Source: Pegoplata infirma
Taxonomy: Eukaryota > Arthropoda > Insecta > Diptera > Anthomyiidae
Direction of reading: 5' to 3'
DNA: 64,000 nucleotides
NCBI GenBank assembly: GCA_963921195.1
Contig: OY992537.1
Coordinates: 125,785,347 to 125,849,346 of the forward strand
Below, piece by piece: positions 62,801-64,000 of this stretch. The notes under the pieces were generated by a model, which saw nothing but the letters and a program-made list of their open reading frames with translations, made no database searches and was not told where the DNA came from. Position numbers and translations under genes: made by a program. Within the stretch, counting starts at the first letter, position 1. Each line of letters starts with the position of its first letter.

Positions 62801-62897
62801 AACAGTAATGAATATGGTACCGAAGGAAATCCTAGAGACAACAAATCAACATAAAAGAAAAAAGCAAATTAAAAATAAGTTTATTAGCATGCAATGA
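59844..62897 (+). CDS. non-LTR retrotransposon ORF2: endonuclease and reverse transcriptase
   Basis: 1017 residues, uninterrupted. The apurinic-type endonuclease fills about residues 30-245 (YLNIRSLR, the Glu of LVETNI, IYRPPH, IGDINID, and SDHYALF). The reverse transcriptase fills about 455-740, with GPGIDEIRP, LIRPIYKNG, NYRPISILP, YGFQKGKN, FIDFSKAFDTL, YGVPQGSKLGP, YADD (Y688) and GLSINASKTK. A thumb and a basic C-terminal region follow, with no RNase H. The protein nicks target DNA and primes cDNA synthesis. The start could also be ATG 59868. All catalytic motifs are present, so the copy may be recent. It lies in the sense orientation within the TMEM87-type intron. Confidence 0.93.
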   Translation: MYTIYKNKMNNTQKKDNFNQIDKKLLSYPLSLVYLNIRSLRTNFASFLATIHNIIHTIKIIILVETNITDNENDFYKINGFFSLHINRKGKGGGIAIYIRENMEYTQKQLIPNFFECLQIDTNINNESLSIISIYRPPHLNKNKFIEEVDEKINTIKKQQNVLLIGDINIDISQQNAITTKYLDTMSANGLQCLINEFTRVDISNDTHTCIDHIFVRNKQTTTQVHATIITTCISDHYALFFCLSNIEKEKTCENSLLQGTTISCYKVNRHLQNLNWSEELKLNNANEIYQKIKNNFSDIYSKSETKNLKKTRNLKQWMNKELIQMCETRDKLYKRWLNNKNNKTYETEYKKNRNLLNKKLFNAKNNYYKNQFFENRKNIRVTWQLINEIMGKQTSSIDKTIIKNFKTDNLTEIANNFAIQFKDNVQNILHNCNIQTIFNRTLFLENSMFMESTNEEEIFKILSNLNIKKGPGIDEIRPKDIKHNARFLTPIVTKFVNTSLDNATIPELLKTSLIRPIYKNGTKADYNNYRPISILPVIEKILEEVVCRRLTKFIKKYKIINESQYGFQKGKNINMLLGNFSNHINESLSTNNHCLTLFIDFSKAFDTLCHNKLLLMLHKCGIRGNCLKWFKNYLELRSYCVKINNNLSCKTAVEYGVPQGSKLGPILYIIYANDMLNTLNKSTTFAYADDTAVVVVHKNIQNAIEIMQDQLNTAQLWCHDYGLSINASKTKIMHIRPPHLSYENINLKFHNIECLHQQTYNNQNDNCSIYIEVVDTYKYLGVSVDNNFKWKPHIQNLQKKLRKSAYMLHHLSNCATHKVLRQAYYALVESHLRHGITAWGSSTHCKNLQKSQDRILKILLKKQNYNNTVNNTTMQVNNTTSMQQNPLSNNITNQENNYTQRNNPTSNTRRSKKSNFSKINLAKETNILNISSIYKTTLVNEFYNDVRYLHPIDHNHNTRRKAQGKFKILKHINNYGRSTLGVTLPTVMNMVPKEILETTNQHKRKKQIKNKFISMQ

Positions 62898-62933
62898 AAG
62901 CAATTTAAATGAATTAATAATTACATTTTTTTT

Positions 62934-62960
62934 CTGCAGATAAGCCATCTGGCTTCGCAG
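62934..62960 (+). promoter_or_regulatory. 3' stem-loop of the non-LTR element
   Basis: CTGCAGATAAGCC, ATCT, GGCTTCGCAG fold into a hairpin between ORF2 and the poly(A) signal. It is a plausible recognition structure for the element's reverse transcriptase. Confidence 0.6.
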
Positions 62961-63032
62961 AGTTAGTTAAGATGAAATGTTAAATCTTTTTAAAAATAAA
63001 AACTTGAAGAAAAAAAAAAAAAAAAAAAAAAC

Positions 63033-63546
63033 CTTGATTAGCAACCACCTGTGTTAACAACAAAAAACGAGGGATTCGTGTTAATATTTCTGTAACTTTT
63101 CATTCTTATCGTATATATGTCGCGTAGTAGTTGCGGTTGCTAAATTTCTTATCAATAATTTTCACATTTGTTTACTATTTTAAAACAATCAACAAAATAA
63201 ACTATCCATTGTTAAATAATTTTATTTTTATTTTATGCCGACAAATTTTTCAAAAATGTTAGAATTTGTGATTGATTGATTAACTATATTTTTATAAAAT
63301 ACGATTTAATTGTGTCGGTTCAATAGCGACATGTCACAGAACACATCCCAGGTGTTTCTACCTTGCGACACATCAAATACCTTTCATATAAAAACATCTG
63401 ACACCTTTGTAAGGCAATGTTTCAAGCATTGATACATCGCTTGTAAAATGTCACTGGACCTGTCTTTAAGAAACACAACTCAGTCCGGTTTTTGTGTCCG
63501 GAATTTAGAACTTAAAAAAAAAATGGGACTTAAATTTTTTTTTTAG
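63033..63546. other. TMEM87-type intron, nothing recognised
   Basis: AT-rich; no gene or paired ends found. Confidence 0.4.
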
Positions 63547-63720
63547 CGTCCAACCTGAATCAAATTACGTCGCGTAAGGCGTAACGCCCAATAATTTTTC
63601 GTTTCTAATATTTAAATGTGAGTTACCTAAATCAAACGGACGTAAAAATTTCAAATTTGATGTGTTTGTTTTTGTTTTTTTTTTACGTCTTGCGCTACGC
63701 ATTTGATTCTGGTTCGACCC
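63547..63720. mobile_element. small MITE with GTCCAACC ends
   Basis: GTCCAACCTGAATCAAATTA and, inverted, GTCGAACCAGAATCAAATGC form the arms, with CGTAAGGCGTAA and its complement inside. Confidence 0.6.
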
Positions 63721-63747
63721 TTAAAGCCTGAATTACTTTAAACGTGC

Positions 63748-63996
63748 ATGAAACGTATGCTCTTAAACAAAATTCAGTAAGTAAAAATAGTACAGAACAT
63801 TTTTATTTATGTTTTGTTTTTGTCAAACGCATTGTATTTTTTGTCACGTTGAAACGTAGAGAAATTGTATTTTCAACAGAATTTCTCTAAGTTTTGACGT
63901 GACAAAAAATACAATGTGTTAGACACAAACAAAACATAAATAAAAATGTTCTGTACTATTTTGACTTAATGAATTTTGTTTAAGAGTATACGTTTT
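63748..63996. mobile_element. large hairpin element at the window edge
   Basis: An almost perfect palindrome of about 250 bp centred near 63873. The outer arms read AAACGTATGCTCTTAAACAA and its inverse, the inner arms TTTTTTGTCACGTTGAAACG-like. It carries no coding sequence. Confidence 0.82.
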
Positions 63997-64000
63997 ATGG

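Larger units (their letters stand above)
58141..63032 (+). mobile_element. non-LTR retrotransposon with two open ORFs and poly(A) tail
   Basis: ORF1 (58682-59761) and ORF2 (59844-62897) are both uninterrupted. AATAAA at 62995-63000 and a poly(A) run at 63010-63032 end the element. The 5' end is not fixed; 58141 is an estimate, since no target duplication could be paired. The GC-richer leader (58160-58430) with repeated TTGCTTTCGTTGCGAATAGA words may be the 5' UTR and internal promoter. No RNase H and a PHD-like ORF1 favour a CR1/L2-like clade. Confidence 0.82.

Overview
The window is nuclear DNA from an insect, most likely a higher fly (Brachycera, probably a calyptrate such as a blowfly or house-fly relative). 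The evidence is three fly-like intron-containing genes, an AT-rich background, mini-me-like dipteran repeats with GACA/GACG and TA tracts, and a copia element whose primer site resembles that of Drosophila copia. There are no bacterial features. Nearly all of the 64 kb is intron, and nearly all of the intron is transposon.

Three host genes can be supported. (1) The plus-strand fritz gene (frtz; WDPCP homologue, planar cell polarity effector) enters the window inside an exon and ends at 40620. Seven coding exons (1-262, 19843-20143, 31484-31808, 31879-32504, 34188-35364, 40208-40364, 40451-40620) read in one frame through six canonical junctions for 1005 residues. (2) The minus-strand mRpL48 gene (mitochondrial ribosomal protein mL48) has four coding exons (53206-53195, 53139-53020, 52963-52830, 41286-40989; 187 residues) and an 11.5-kb third intron. 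It converges on fritz, with 368 bp between the stop codons. (3) The plus-strand TMEM87-type gene (CG17660-like) starts at 55587 and shows four exons to 56296. Its seven-transmembrane part lies beyond the window. From memory the same three genes are neighbours in Drosophila, so this looks like conserved microsynteny stretched by transposons.

Layout. 1-20 kb: the first fritz intron holds a fold-back element with six 133-bp tandem repeats (2.0-3.9 kb), a large hAT-type element (4349-8192), a decayed non-LTR retrotransposon (8.6-15.4 kb) split by an apparently intact copia element (9839-14241), and a nest of five short transposons (15.5-18.0 kb). 20-31 kb: the next fritz intron holds a hAT-like element (21227-22369), a Tc1-like relic (23584-25242), a fold-back element, a 150-bp-unit tandem array, about 900 bp of pure GGTAA repeat, and another hAT-like element. 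31-41 kb: the 3' half of fritz, a large hairpin-forming oligomer array, and further hAT-like and mini-me-like elements. 41-53 kb: the mRpL48 intron, with clustered small palindromic elements, nested hAT-type elements and a CACTA/EnSpm relic with its own terminal repeats. 53-64 kb: the divergent mRpL48/TMEM87 promoter region, then the TMEM87 intron holding a mariner-like remnant, a non-LTR retrotransposon with both ORFs open, and a long palindrome at the window edge.

The most interesting signals are the deep element nests that can be dated by order of insertion, repeated insertion of one element into the terminal bases of another, a set of hAT-type elements that each carry a different short motif array just inside their ends, and the GGTAA array, which is a long run of splice-donor-like sequence on the sense strand of fritz. 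I found no convincing tRNA, rRNA, CRISPR or novel host gene. All calls come from reading the sequence by eye, without database searches.
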